The notes under the pieces were generated by a model. It did not search any database and was not told where the DNA came from. It worked only from the letters and a program-made list of their open reading frames with translations. From contig NZ_CAJGBF010000013.1 in the NCBI RefSeq assembly GCF_904424705.1, forward strand, positions 45,888-109,887: a stretch of 64,000 nucleotides of DNA. Direction: 5' to 3'. Shown one piece after another: positions 1 to 8,204 of this stretch. Source of the DNA: Rossellomorea arthrocnemi. Its GTDB lineage: Bacteria; Bacillota; Bacilli; Bacillales; Bacillaceae_B. Both the position numbers and the translations under genes were made by a program. Position 1 is the first letter of the stretch. Each line of letters starts with the position of its first letter.

Positions 1-9
1 TCCGTAAAG

Positions 10-42
10 AATGATCTGATGTAAACGCTTAATGATCTGATG
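10..42. repeat. Tandem direct repeat AATGATCTGATG upstream of guaC
   Basis: AATGATCTGATG occurs at 10-21 and again at 31-42, a 21-bp period. It lies about 45 bp upstream of the guaC -35 box. A regulatory role is possible but there is no further support. Confidence 0.5.
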
Positions 43-84
43 GGCGGATATTCAGTTTCTTCTTTCATAATTAAATAAAATTCT

Positions 85-113
85 TTGACATCGAAAAGAA
101 AATGATGTAAATT
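85..113 (+). promoter_or_regulatory. Probable SigA promoter of guaC
   Basis: A perfect -35 TTGACA (85-90) is followed after 17 bp by TAAATT (108-113). The predicted 5' leader is about 55 nt. The B. subtilis guaC (yumD) belongs to the PurR regulon, but I did not find a properly spaced PurBox here. Confidence 0.6.
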
Positions 114-175
114 ACCTTATGTACGAACGTTTACAAAATAACCAAACTTTAATATTCGTGTTTAGGGGTGTAATG

Positions 176-1159
176 ATGGAAAATGTATTTGATTACGAAG
201 ATATTCAATTAATTCCTGCAAAATGTGTGGTTAACAGCCGTACTGAATGTGATACAACTGTAACTTTGGGTGGACATACCTTTAAATTGCCTGTGGTCCC
301 TGCCAATATGCAGACGATCATTGATGAAAAAATTGCTGTCTATTTAGCTGAAAATGACTATTTCTATATCATGCATCGTTTTGAACCAGAAAAACGTGTT
401 TCTTTTATAAAAGATATGAAGGCACGTGGATTAATTTCTTCTATATCTGTAGGTGTTAAGGATGAAGAATATGACTTCGTTCTACAGCTGGCCGAAGAAA
501 AGCTGATTCCCGAATTCATCACGATAGACATCGCACATGGACATTCCAATGCCGTCATCAGTATGATCCAGCACATAAAAAAACACATACCTGAAAGCTT
601 TGTGATTGCTGGAAACGTAGGTACACCTGAGGCGGTAAGAGAATTGGAACATGCCGGGGCGGATGCTACGAAGGTGGGAATCGGACCAGGTAAAGTGTGT
701 ATTACCAAAATAAAAACAGGCTTTGGTACAGGCGGTTGGCAGCTGGCCGCACTACGATGGTGTGCAAAAGCAGCAACAAAGCCCATCATTGCCGACGGTG
801 GTATCCGTACTCATGGGGATGTCGCAAAATCCATTCGCTTTGGAGCTACTATGGTGATGATTGGATCTCTATTTGCAGGTCACGAAGAATCTCCAGGAGA
901 AACAATTGAAAAAGACGGAAAGCTATTCAAGGAATATTTTGGATCAGCCTCGGAATTTCAAAAGGGTGAGAAGAAAAACGTTGAAGGCAAGAAAATGTAT
1001 GTCGAACATAAAGGTTCATTAGAGCATACCCTGATCGAAATGGAACAAGATCTTCAATCCTCTATCTCTTATGCTGGTGGCACTAAACTTGAATCCATCC
1101 GCACGGTAGATTATGTTGTGGTGAAAAATTCAATCTTTAATGGTGATAAAGTATATTAA
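176..1159 (+). CDS. guaC: GMP reductase
   Basis: GuaC reduces GMP to IMP with NADPH and release of ammonia, returning guanine nucleotides to the purine pool in the cytoplasm. The 327-residue protein reads almost colinearly with B. subtilis GuaC from the [16 protein letters not shown] start to the NGDKVY end. The IMPDH/GMPR barrel shows the catalytic cysteine loop [11 protein letters not shown] and the phosphate-binding IADGGIR and GSLFAGHEE segments. The reading frame is open from 119, but the ATG at 176 (or the ATG at 173 just before it) is preferred because AGGGGTG at 164-170 precedes it and homologues start there. It is monocistronic with its own promoter and terminator. Confidence 0.96.
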   Translation: MENVFDYEDIQLIPAKCVVNSRTECDTTVTLGGHTFKLPVVPANMQTIIDEKIAVYLAENDYFYIMHRFEPEKRVSFIKDMKARGLISSISVGVKDEEYDFVLQLAEEKLIPEFITIDIAHGHSNAVISMIQHIKKHIPESFVIAGNVGTPEAVRELEHAGADATKVGIGPGKVCITKIKTGFGTGGWQLAALRWCAKAATKPIIADGGIRTHGDVAKSIRFGATMVMIGSLFAGHEESPGETIEKDGKLFKEYFGSASEFQKGEKKNVEGKKMYVEHKGSLEHTLIEMEQDLQSSISYAGGTKLESIRTVDYVVVKNSIFNGDKVY

Positions 1160-1172
1160 AAGTGAGATAGGT

Positions 1173-1206
1173 AAAAAGGTGGGCAAAGATTGCTCACCTT
1201 TTTTTA
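1173..1206 (+). terminator. Rho-independent terminator of guaC
   Basis: AAAAGGTGGGCA pairs with TGCTCACCTTTT around a short AAGAT loop, with one G-T wobble, and runs into a T tract 14 nt after the guaC stop. Confidence 0.85.
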
Positions 1207-1304
1207 AAATAGTCATACCATGATGAATCGGTAGGTAATACAGCCTTTCCTTCAAATATCAACTCCATTTCTGCCCAGTTCATAAAAATAATAAAACCCC
1301 TCAT
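1194..1304 (-). CDS. Possible 36-residue protein overlapping the guaC terminator
   Basis: A minus-strand frame of 36 codons starts at ATG 1304 and stops inside the guaC terminator. It has a GGAGGG site at 1316-1321, 11 nt upstream, which is rather far. The product is acidic-aromatic (MNWAEMELIF then SSWYDYFKKR). A competing 19-codon frame in the same DNA has better Shine-Dalgarno spacing. I recognise no family, and it could be a remnant of a larger gene. Confidence 0.3.
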   Translation of the reverse strand: MRGFIIFMNWAEMELIFEGKAVLPTDSSWYDYFKKR

Positions 1305-1355
1305 CCATCATTCATCCCTCCAAAAAATATGTTTCCCCTTCTCCAACACCACTAT

Positions 1356-1420
1356 GAGGGACGGACCTCTAAAAAGATAGAAGTCGTATTCTAAGTTTCT
1401 TATTTTGAGGTCCGTCCCTC
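1356..1420. repeat. GAGGGACGGACCTC inverted-repeat element, copy 1
   Basis: GAGGGACGGACCTC (1356-1369) and its exact reverse complement (1407-1420) flank 37 bp of unrelated AT-rich sequence, which would fold as a hairpin. Other copies are at 2370-2431, 3285-3383 and 63860-63893, with partial copies at 56550 and 63984. The arms are conserved and the interior is not. Confidence 0.85.
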
Positions 1421-1501
1421 AAAATTATTTCACCACTCGTGTAGACACCGGAAGAAATAAAGCTATAATTAATTTTATATGATCTTGGGAGGTGAAGGGC
1501 T

Positions 1502-1828
1502 ATGGAGAGATTAGTATTGATGTTACTATTGTGTATAACCTTTGTAACCATTCCGTTCCAGCAGCAAACTCATCCATCAATTTCTACAAATTTTGATAAA
1601 GTGGCTACTATTTCGGATCATCTGTATATAACTGATGAACCAATGATTCTCGACACAGTGCCTTCCCTTGTTCATAAACAAGATGGTATTCCCCCTAACA
1701 AAATCACCATCCCCCCTGAGATGCACTCCGAGGTAACGTCTTTAATGCGGAGTTCATTTTGCTTTGAGATTTGTCCTGATTCATTGGGCTTTCTTGAAAT
1801 GGTCAGGTCCTATTCAAATTACCTCTGA
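1502..1828 (+). CDS. Predicted secreted protein of unknown function
   Basis: The 108-residue product begins with a hydrophobic signal-like segment (MERLVLMLLLCITFVTI, residues 1-17) after a strong GGGAGGTGA site at 1487-1495, six bases before the ATG. The remainder is polar and proline-containing with two closely spaced cysteines near the C terminus (CFEIC). I recognise no domain. It is the first of three co-directional small genes ending with tatA, separated from the next by about 97 bp, so co-transcription is possible. Translation is well supported by the ribosome site; function is unknown. Confidence 0.5.
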   Translation: MERLVLMLLLCITFVTIPFQQQTHPSISTNFDKVATISDHLYITDEPMILDTVPSLVHKQDGIPPNKITIPPEMHSEVTSLMRSSFCFEICPDSLGFLEMVRSYSNYL

Positions 1829-1925
1829 ACCTTCATTCTTACATTTATCATTAGTGAAAACTTTTTTCTTCTTTAGGAAAAGAGTTTATTTGTCTTGCAT
1901 GTTAAGAAAATGGAGGCGTTCTAAA

Positions 1926-2120
1926 ATGAAGGATAATGAATTCCGTATGGAATCAATTGTTTGTTATGTATTCTGTTCTTTATTCCTTATATGCTTTATC
2001 GGTTTGATCTTAATATCTGGAGAAATGAGCGGTAATAGTCTCGTTTCTTCTTTTCCGCGATTCTCCTGGGATATGATGATTAAATGGCAGGAAATTGTGG
2101 AAATATTCGACCTGAAATAA
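1926..2120 (+). CDS. Small single-pass membrane protein upstream of tatA
   Basis: The 64-residue protein starts at ATG 1926 behind GGAGGC (1912-1917, 8-nt spacing). The same frame is open upstream to 1764, but without a ribosome site. One strongly hydrophobic segment (about residues 10-31) is followed by a short aromatic tail. It ends 33 bp before tatA in the same direction. No family is recognised. Its position suggests co-expression with TatA, but no Tat function can be read from the sequence. Confidence 0.55.
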   Translation: MKDNEFRMESIVCYVFCSLFLICFIGLILISGEMSGNSLVSSFPRFSWDMMIKWQEIVEIFDLK

Positions 2121-2153
2121 GTTAAATGACTTGAAAAAAGTGAGGAATATAAT

Positions 2154-2354
2154 ATGAATCTCGGATTCGGTGAAATAGCGATTATATTGTTTGTTGCCCT
2201 TATATTCTTTGGACCAAAAAGACTTCCAGAACTCGGAAAAGCGGCAGGTACATCCTTAAGAGAATTCAAAAAGGCAGTTAGTGGGTTAATGGACGATGAA
2301 GAACAAATTAAACTGGAAGAGAGCGAACTGAATAAGAATAAAGAAATTAAATAG
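2154..2354 (+). CDS. tatA: Sec-independent translocase protein TatA
   Basis: TatA oligomers form the pore-like part of the twin-arginine translocon for folded proteins in the cytoplasmic membrane. The 66-residue protein has the diagnostic layout: short N-out transmembrane segment (residues 5-19), hinge FFGPKRLPELGK, amphipathic helix (AAGTSLREFKKAVSG) and an acidic-basic tail. The ribosome site is GAGG, 8 nt from the ATG. There is no tatC nearby, so this resembles orphan TatA proteins such as B. subtilis TatAc rather than TatAd or TatAy. A hairpin repeat directly after the gene followed by CTTTTTATT may end transcription. Confidence 0.92.
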   Translation: MNLGFGEIAIILFVALIFFGPKRLPELGKAAGTSLREFKKAVSGLMDDEEQIKLEESELNKNKEIK

Positions 2355-2369
2355 CGGACAACGTTTTTT

Positions 2370-2431
2370 GGGGACGGGCCTCTATAAATGGTGATTTCAT
2401 CATTGTTTGTACGTTTAGAGGTCCGTCCCTC
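2370..2431. repeat. GAGGGACGGACCTC inverted-repeat element, copy 2
   Basis: The left arm is diverged (GGGGACGGGCCTC, 2371-2383, plus one G) and the right arm is canonical GAGGTCCGTCCCTC (2418-2431). It follows tatA by 15 bp and its right arm runs into CTTTTTATT, so it may serve as a terminator. Confidence 0.8.
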
Positions 2432-2455
2432 TTTTTATTCATAGCTCAATTCCGA

Positions 2456-3262
2456 TTATCTCTTCTTGGCAATGATCGTGAATAATCCTGGTAGCTTATT
2501 TTCTATCCCCTCTGGCGCATCTGGTGGAAATGCCCACCTTATTCCGGATTCTTCTTTCAAATGAATGATGCTCAGTTCGACGGTGGCTAGCGCAGTAATG
2601 ATTTCACCCAATGTCCACCTGCGAATCCTGTTCTTAGTTGATTGGTGTTCTGATTCGTTCTCTAATAATTTCCTGAAAGCAACGTCTACTTCGATTTCAC
2701 TATTATCAAAATAGTCGCCTGCTGCCACCATTTTCGTATCTTCAACCTTTAATAGTTTAGAAAGCATCGGATGATAATCTCTCAAAAACAAAGTCCCGCC
2801 TCTCTTAAGAATGTTTCTGACAACCTTAAAAACAGGTTCTAATTCCACAAAATAGTGTAGGACGCCCACTTCTAGTATGACAAAATCAAAGTCCTCTATC
2901 TCCTTTTCTACAGGGATTTCCAATAAATCAGAAACGATATAATGAATGTTGACACCAGCACTTTCTGCCAATTCCAATGCGTACTTTCTATTTTCTTTTG
3001 AAATATCAACCACAGTTACCTCTGCTCCCAACAATGCAAAGGATACAGCTTTATTTCCCTTTGATCCGAGTAAATTTGCAATTTTCTTTCCTTTTATATC
3101 CCCCATATGCTTTATATATTCCGATACTTTCCGTTTAGGATCTTCTATAAGTGTAATGGCATATTCCTGCGGCAATCCATGGCGATTCACCCATGCCTGA
3201 TAGGCACCATTATTCCACCCTTCCCTATTAATCTTACTAAGTTCGCTTTGTTTCAAAATCAT
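2456..3262 (-). CDS. Class I SAM-dependent methyltransferase
   Basis: A 268-residue cytoplasmic enzyme expected to transfer a methyl group from S-adenosylmethionine; the substrate is unknown. The Rossmann fold is visible in the middle: motif I is IANLLGSKGNKAVSFALLG (about residues 61-79, a variant of the usual GxGxG loop), the acidic end of strand beta-2 is VTVVDIS, and motif IV is FDFVILEVGVLHYF. The N terminus (WNNGAYQAWVNRHGLP) precedes it. The start has GGGAGTG 4-5 bases upstream. It sits between two copies of the GAGGGACGGACCTC repeat with no operon partner. Confidence 0.8.
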   Translation of the reverse strand: MILKQSELSKINREGWNNGAYQAWVNRHGLPQEYAITLIEDPKRKVSEYIKHMGDIKGKKIANLLGSKGNKAVSFALLGAEVTVVDISKENRKYALELAESAGVNIHYIVSDLLEIPVEKEIEDFDFVILEVGVLHYFVELEPVFKVVRNILKRGGTLFLRDYHPMLSKLLKVEDTKMVAAGDYFDNSEIEVDVAFRKLLENESEHQSTKNRIRRWTLGEIITALATVELSIIHLKEESGIRWAFPPDAPEGIENKLPGLFTIIAKKR

Positions 3263-3284
3263 GTCACTCCCAAGATAAAATGTA

Positions 3285-3383
3285 GAGGGACGGACCTCCC
3301 AAATCGCCTCGTTTCAGCTTCCCCATCCTTATACAACCAATGTTTTTTCTGAAAAATCCACACATTTCAGAGGTCCGTCCCTC
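3285..3383. repeat. GAGGGACGGACCTC inverted-repeat element, copy 3
   Basis: Perfect 14-bp arms at 3285-3298 and 3370-3383 enclose 71 bp. The element lies just upstream of the methyltransferase start, so it is in its leader or promoter region, unlike copies 1 and 2 which follow genes. Confidence 0.85.
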
Positions 3384-3394
3384 GCCTGTTAACG

Positions 3395-3432
3395 AAAAAA
3401 GGGAACCTACCTAAAAGCGCAGGAAGGTTCCC
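3395..3432 (-). terminator. Rho-independent terminator of the acetyltransferase fusion gene
   Basis: GGGAACCT (3401-3408) pairs with AGGTTCCC (3425-3432); on the minus strand the hairpin is followed by a T run (A's at 3395-3400). Confidence 0.85.
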
Positions 3433-3438
3433 GTGGGG

Positions 3439-6400
3439 TTATCTGAATTTGATGTTTTGTAATGAATTGATGCCTTGGATATCCTTAACTTCTCCGTAGA
3501 AGAGGATAGTTGGTTCTGTCTTCAGGGTTTCTCCAGTTGTCCCCGACCACTCGGTTGTTGACGCTATGAGGAGTGCATCCTGGTTGACGTATGCTTCGGA
3601 TATTTTTCTATTTTTAGGATGAACGCACGTGAGTGTCTCAGCATGTTCATCCGACCCTAACGTAACATACGGCGAATCTCGTAAAACAAACTCTTCCGAT
3701 CCCGCATAGTATTTATTAACAATTCCTTCTGTAGGAATTGATACGTAGCTCGAACATAATGTATCTCCATGTTTAATGAAGGCATCCATATTCAGTAATT
3801 CTTTTTCCACAGTACGTCCTGAATTCTGATGAATCTCTGCGTAAACGGTAAGGACGGGTACCTCCGACAGCGTTAATGCATATTGTCGTAGAGTGATGCC
3901 TTTCATCTTATCGTGTTTCTTAAACTCTGTCGTTAAACAGATACCGGTCCAGTGATGGCCGTAATCATCCATTTTGGTCACTGCATTAATTGTGGTATCC
4001 TCTTTCAGCATGGAATATGCACTGATATTCTCGAAAGAGTATGCGATACCACCGCCCCATGGATTCCACCACGCACGTGGGCCGGCTGTAGGATATTGAT
4101 GATCAAGGGCTTCATTTCCCTTAAACTTCAAGGAATAGATACCCGGATAGTAATCCGGAGAGGCCATGAATGAAATAGCACCATTATCCACAGACCAAAT
4201 GTCTCCTTTTTGCTCAATCTTCACATCATTTTCCCCTTGAACAAATTGCAGGGAGTCAACCGTTGCCAATTGACTCTTTGAAATAAATTCACTGGATATC
4301 CACTTTATGCCAGGAGAATGGTGTTCTAGTTGTACACTAAATTGAGTAAGACAATCATCCTTCTGCACTTTTTTCACAAGTGTGCTACTCTCATTTTGAA
4401 CGGTTAATGTTCCATGCACATAAGGAGTCAACATGGATCTGAATGAATATTCCACTTTTTCATTTACGGAAGAAACAACATCCCCCTTTTCTTTTTCAAA
4501 TGCATAAAGAGGCAGCTCTTTCAGTTCGCATTCTTCATCCCCCAGGACTAATTCACGCCACTTAGACCAATGATTAGACGTATTGACCCCTACTTGGATC
4601 GGGCCTAAGCTGATCTCTTCGTGGGATCGAAGCAGTTCGACTTCATATTCCAAAGCCATTCGCCAATCATCTTTTCGTGCAGTGGCACCTTCTGGCCATC
4701 CTAAACCAATCGTATCGCCTTTTGCAGATCCGATAAAAATCCAATTCTCAGAAATAGCTTTGTCATCGATATATTCCATAAATGGATTCAAGGACTCATT
4801 GCCAATCAAGACACCATTGTTTTGAGGGATCGCCATCCCTTCAAAACTAGTGAACACTGGTTGTATTAATGAAAGCTGCTTCTTATCTTCCTTCCCTTTA
4901 TTCACCACCTCGTGCTTGATTTCGACTAATCCATCTCCATAAATCTTGAAATACGTGTTGAGAAGGATCGAATCAAAAGCTTCTGATATCAGAGAGGTTT
5001 TAATAATCATTGCCTCAGGCAATTCGATAAATTCAATGGAAGAAGCTTCTTTCTTAGAAAATTCTTCACTGTAAGGTTTACCAAATTTGGGAGTGAACAA
5101 TGAAATAGGGTCTCGAGTAAAAGCTGTGGAGCCAATTTTCACAAAATGGTTTCTTTTTTCGATTTCCACAAAATGTGGCCCGTTATACCCTAACCAATGC
5201 TCATCTGTTTCACAACCAAATTTAGCGCCAAACCCTGGAAATGCCAATCTAAGTATAGTTGTAAAGGTAGATCTGATCCCGTTCTCCCGTTCGATGGATA
5301 CACTGATTTCTTCTGATAAATATCCATTTTTCAACAGTTGAACAGGAATCGGGATGGAAATTCTCCCTTTACACCCGATTTTCTCGTTTACTTCTGTTTT
5401 TTCCCAATTTAAAACTTTATTGGAAGGAAGCTTAATGCTCCAATGAGTGGTTTCGTCTACTTCACTTTCAAGGTCAAGATAGACAGTTCCATTACTATGA
5501 GGTTTCCAGTTTTTCTTCACTGACCTCAGGTTGATTTTACCTGCCTGCTTAGGGAAGACGCCTATTTTCAGAGAAAGAGCTTGTTTATTGATTTCAACAT
5601 CAGCGCCAATTGTGGGATGGGTTTTCCACGGACTTGGTTCATTGATTGGCATAGAAACCCTTACAGGGAAGTCTTTCGTACAATTATGATTTACCAGAAT
5701 GGTCTCTTCGAAATCATGTGTTGCAACAGAAGACGATACACCTTTTATAGAAAACTCAATTGGTTCCTTATTGTGATTCTCCAAATGATAATGTACATAA
5801 TGGTCTTCGTTTGCAAGAAGTTTGAATTCGGGCGCTTTCATTTCAACTAAAAAATCCTGGGTTTCAATCAAACGGATCCCTCGTCCCGTCCGCTCAAATT
5901 GTATGCGGACGAACTCTTCACCTGCTGCCCACTTGTACTCATAATACGTATGGTCATTATCTATTAAACCATCCGGTTGGATTTCAATTACTCGCTGACT
6001 GGTTGCATACCAGTCATGTTTCTTGAAAAATGATTTTAACATGTCGATTTGAAGCACCATGGGGATAAAATTCATTAAGTGGACTGTGTCATCACGGTCC
6101 TCCCAGAAGAATCCGCATTTTTTATAAAGTGGAACGGCTTTTGTATTTCCCGGCCACGTAAATAAATCGAGTCTCGGCCATTGTAATTCAACCGTCTTCT
6201 CGATCGCTTTTCTGACGAGCTTTTTGCCGATTTTTAACCCCTGAAATTTAGGATGTACATTTAATAAAGGAATGTATAAAGCACCTTCATCTTCACGATA
6301 TTCAGATAGACCGCAGTAACCTGCAACTTCTTCTCCAATCATTGCTAAAAATAAATGAAGATTTGTGGAATTGGCTTCCTTGTCCTTCACATCCTGCTCT

Positions 6401-6519
6401 GTCGTGACAGTGGAATCACCACCCCAGTTCTCACGGCTTTCATTCCACATTTTTGCGATTCCTTTTGCTAGATCTTCACGATACTCTACGATCTTCACTT
6501 GCTCCATCGTTGTTTTCAT
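3439..6519 (-). CDS. GNAT acetyltransferase fused to a large beta-rich domain
   Basis: The 1026-residue protein has two parts. Residues 1 to about 155 form a GNAT domain: acetyl-CoA motif VHPKFQGLKIGKKLV at 88-102 and the NTKAVPLYKKCGF helix-strand at 125-137. Residues from about 160 onward (some 860) are beta-rich with many aromatic residues and Gly/Trp patches (RAWWNPWGGGIAYSFEN), resembling carbohydrate-active or sugar-binding beta-sandwich proteins, but I cannot assign a family. No signal peptide or membrane segment is seen, so it is probably cytoplasmic. The start has GCAGGAGGATATT directly upstream. It follows a 20-codon leader frame by 14 nt and has its own terminator. The GNAT assignment is firm; substrate and role of the large part are unknown. 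Confidence 0.75.
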   Translation of the reverse strand: MKTTMEQVKIVEYREDLAKGIAKMWNESRENWGGDSTVTTEQDVKDKEANSTNLHLFLAMIGEEVAGYCGLSEYREDEGALYIPLLNVHPKFQGLKIGKKLVRKAIEKTVELQWPRLDLFTWPGNTKAVPLYKKCGFFWEDRDDTVHLMNFIPMVLQIDMLKSFFKKHDWYATSQRVIEIQPDGLIDNDHTYYEYKWAAGEEFVRIQFERTGRGIRLIETQDFLVEMKAPEFKLLANEDHYVHYHLENHNKEPIEFSIKGVSSSVATHDFEETILVNHNCTKDFPVRVSMPINEPSPWKTHPTIGADVEINKQALSLKIGVFPKQAGKINLRSVKKNWKPHSNGTVYLDLESEVDETTHWSIKLPSNKVLNWEKTEVNEKIGCKGRISIPIPVQLLKNGYLSEEISVSIERENGIRSTFTTILRLAFPGFGAKFGCETDEHWLGYNGPHFVEIEKRNHFVKIGSTAFTRDPISLFTPKFGKPYSEEFSKKEASSIEFIELPEAMIIKTSLISEAFDSILLNTYFKIYGDGLVEIKHEVVNKGKEDKKQLSLIQPVFTSFEGMAIPQNNGVLIGNESLNPFMEYIDDKAISENWIFIGSAKGDTIGLGWPEGATARKDDWRMALEYEVELLRSHEEISLGPIQVGVNTSNHWSKWRELVLGDEECELKELPLYAFEKEKGDVVSSVNEKVEYSFRSMLTPYVHGTLTVQNESSTLVKKVQKDDCLTQFSVQLEHHSPGIKWISSEFISKSQLATVDSLQFVQGENDVKIEQKGDIWSVDNGAISFMASPDYYPGIYSLKFKGNEALDHQYPTAGPRAWWNPWGGGIAYSFENISAYSMLKEDTTINAVTKMDDYGHHWTGICLTTEFKKHDKMKGITLRQYALTLSEVPVLTVYAEIHQNSGRTVEKELLNMDAFIKHGDTLCSSYVSIPTEGIVNKYYAGSEEFVLRDSPYVTLGSDEHAETLTCVHPKNRKISEAYVNQDALLIASTTEWSGTTGETLKTEPTILFYGEVKDIQGINSLQNIKFR

Positions 6520-6533
6520 AATATCCTCCTGCG

Positions 6534-6596
6534 CTAAGTTTTGAGGGAAAGAACCTCATAATCATTTTTTTGAATTGCATCGACGATTGTCATCAT
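6534..6596 (-). CDS. 20-residue leader peptide ahead of the fusion gene
   Basis: The minus strand reads ATG ATG ACA... for 20 codons (MMTIVDAIQKNDYEVLSLKT) and stops at TAG, 14 nt before the acetyltransferase-fusion ATG. It has a very strong ribosome site, AAAGGAGGCGGTGAC, at about 6597-6611. The downstream gene has its own GGAGG inside the gap, so translational coupling is plausible. It could also be the first codons of a decayed gene. No regulatory residues such as a codon run are evident. Confidence 0.5.
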   Translation of the reverse strand: MMTIVDAIQKNDYEVLSLKT

Positions 6597-6783
6597 CGTC
6601 ACCGCCTCCTTTCATTATGTTGGAAAGATTTTCTTCCCACATCCACAGTTTAAGATTTTATGCGGATTAAGTAAAGAATATTCTAACTAAAAGAAAAATT
6701 ACATCTCCTTTTTTGTTAAAGGGAAATAGGAATAATATCAGTCAGACAAGACAACCCTACAGAGTAAAAAGAGGGTAATGGCA

Positions 6784-7119
6784 TTGAAAATAATTAGAGT
6801 TCTTTTAGTTGTAGGGTGCATGATTTTTGCTGTGAATGCTGCCGGCGGTGACAGTGCGATTCTTCATGCGCAACAGGAAATTCCTTCCTATGCAAAATGG
6901 GGAAGTCTTGCTGTGAGAAAAACGAAAGAAAGATATCCCGACGCAGCCATCGTTGACTATCTTCATATTGGAAAGGAAAGTGGAACAAAGCGTTCGACTG
7001 AGAAATTCAAGCTCTGGTTAAACCGAGGTGGAAAAGAGTTCGGAGTTTTTGTAGATATTGAGTTTGAAACAGACAATGAAAAACTGATTGACGTCAAGTT
7101 CAGGGAAACAAATCGATAA
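6784..7119 (+). CDS. Secreted DUF3889-type protein
   Basis: A short exported protein: hydrophobic signal segment IIRVLLVVGCMIFAVNAA (about residues 2-19) with a likely cleavage before GGDSA or after ILHAQ, then a compact domain with AKWGSLAVRKTKERYP, IVDYLHIG and FGVFVDIEFETD, typical of the DUF3889 family in bacilli (YqzG-like). GAGGG sits 8 bases before the TTG at 6784, which I prefer to the ATG at 6778 (spacing only 2). It is monocistronic, followed by a hairpin. Function is unknown for the family. Confidence 0.75.
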   Translation: MKIIRVLLVVGCMIFAVNAAGGDSAILHAQQEIPSYAKWGSLAVRKTKERYPDAAIVDYLHIGKESGTKRSTEKFKLWLNRGGKEFGVFVDIEFETDNEKLIDVKFRETNR

Positions 7120-7133
7120 TACAAATAACAAGA

Positions 7134-7156
7134 CGAAGGATTTAATTAATCCTTCG
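7134..7156. terminator. Terminator hairpin between convergent units
   Basis: CGAAGGATTTAATTAATCCTTCG is a near-perfect palindrome just after the DUF3889 gene, followed by ATCTCTTTT on the plus strand. It may also end the minus-strand dpp/ykf operon. Confidence 0.65.
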
Positions 7157-7398
7157 ATCTCTTTTGACCCTCTGCATTTTCTTGAACTTATATAGCTCAT
7201 GTATCATCCACGAATAGTTACGTTGATGTAACGGAGACGTAATAATGGTACCCCCTTCATATAGTAATGGATGTGGATGAACATTATAGGTGATGCTTTC
7301 AGCTGGTGAAAAAATTAGAAATAACAAGACTGACGGAGTCATATCATCCATATCTTCATTAGCGTACGGTTCCTATCTTTGTCGCCCTTAAATCTTTT
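7157..7398. other. Intergenic stretch downstream of the dpp/ykf operon
   Basis: The stretch has no clear terminator for the operon other than the hairpin at 7134-7156. A minus-strand frame of 69 codons (7142-7351) is open here with plausible residues (PHPLLYEGG, LHQRNYSWMIHEL), but it has no ribosome site and runs into the hairpin. I do not call it a gene. Confidence 0.4.
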
Positions 7399-8187
7399 TT
7401 AAATTCCCTCTTTGATCAGATGATCATATATTAGTTTTCCGATCTGTACGATTGTCTCCTTTCCTGATTGATTTTCTTCAAGTTCATCAATTAAAACGGC
7501 AATGTAGGCTGTTTTATTTCCGAGCTTTACGATAGCGCAATCATGCTCGACCCCGGGTAGTTCCCCTGTCTTGTTTGCTACATACACTGCATTCCGGTCC
7601 ATCCTTGAAGGGAGTTTGGTAACAAATTGCTGTTGATGTAGAATATTCAGCATTTTTTCGCGGCTGGAGTGTCTGAATCTCGGGCTTTTGTCCATTGCCT
7701 TTAAGCAAGAGATAATATCGATGGCCGATGTATAGTTATCCAAGCCTTTCTCTATCGCTTTGAAATCCATCAGTTTTCTAAGAAGTTTGGTATGCTTTAA
7801 ATGTAAAGAATTGCAACATTCTTGTATTTTATTTGAACCCAGGCGATCTATAAGAAGATTTGAGGCAGTGTTATCCGAAACGATTATCATAAGAATAAGG
7901 AGGTCCTCTATTGTAAGAGAAATGGTTTCTGATAGTCCCGTCAGTACCCCAGCCCCTCCCACTCTTTGTTCTTTATGAACTAAAACCTTCTCATGAAGGG
8001 AGACCTTCCCTTTCTCTGATTGGCGGAAACCTTCGAGTAAGATGGGAAGTTTGATCAAGCTGGCAGCAGAATACGACCTGTCGCTATCGATATGGATAGA
8101 GTGTGATGGAAGTTCAATGGCAACACTGACCCTTCCATCACAAGTATCCATTACTTCCCGTATTTTATGTTCTAGTAAAGTCTTCAT
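7399..8187 (-). CDS. Class A beta-lactamase-like serine hydrolase (cytoplasmic)
   Basis: The 262-residue protein has the three active-site motifs of class A beta-lactamases and related DD-peptidases: SLIK (S43, K46), SDN (104-106) and KTG (206-208). It has no signal peptide or lipobox, which is unusual for a beta-lactamase. The region of the deacylating Glu166 reads MDFKAIEKGLDN, as in noncanonical members, so antibiotic hydrolysis is doubtful. It is the tenth and last gene of the dpp/ykf operon, 17 bp after ykfD. The context suggests it acts on imported peptides or muropeptides, possibly as an aminopeptidase or carboxypeptidase (inference). Confidence 0.82.
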   Translation of the reverse strand: MKTLLEHKIREVMDTCDGRVSVAIELPSHSIHIDSDRSYSAASLIKLPILLEGFRQSEKGKVSLHEKVLVHKEQRVGGAGVLTGLSETISLTIEDLLILMIIVSDNTASNLLIDRLGSNKIQECCNSLHLKHTKLLRKLMDFKAIEKGLDNYTSAIDIISCLKAMDKSPRFRHSSREKMLNILHQQQFVTKLPSRMDRNAVYVANKTGELPGVEHDCAIVKLGNKTAYIAVLIDELEENQSGKETIVQIGKLIYDHLIKEGI

Positions 8188-8204
8188 GAATCTCCTTCTT
8201 CCCT

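Noticed and set aside
124..158. CGAA/TTCG words in the guaC leader as a PurBox pair
   Set aside because: They are 27 bp apart instead of the roughly 16-17 bp needed for PurR.
7142..7351. 69-codon minus-strand frame below the dpp/ykf operon
   Set aside because: No ribosome site, and it ends within a terminator hairpin.
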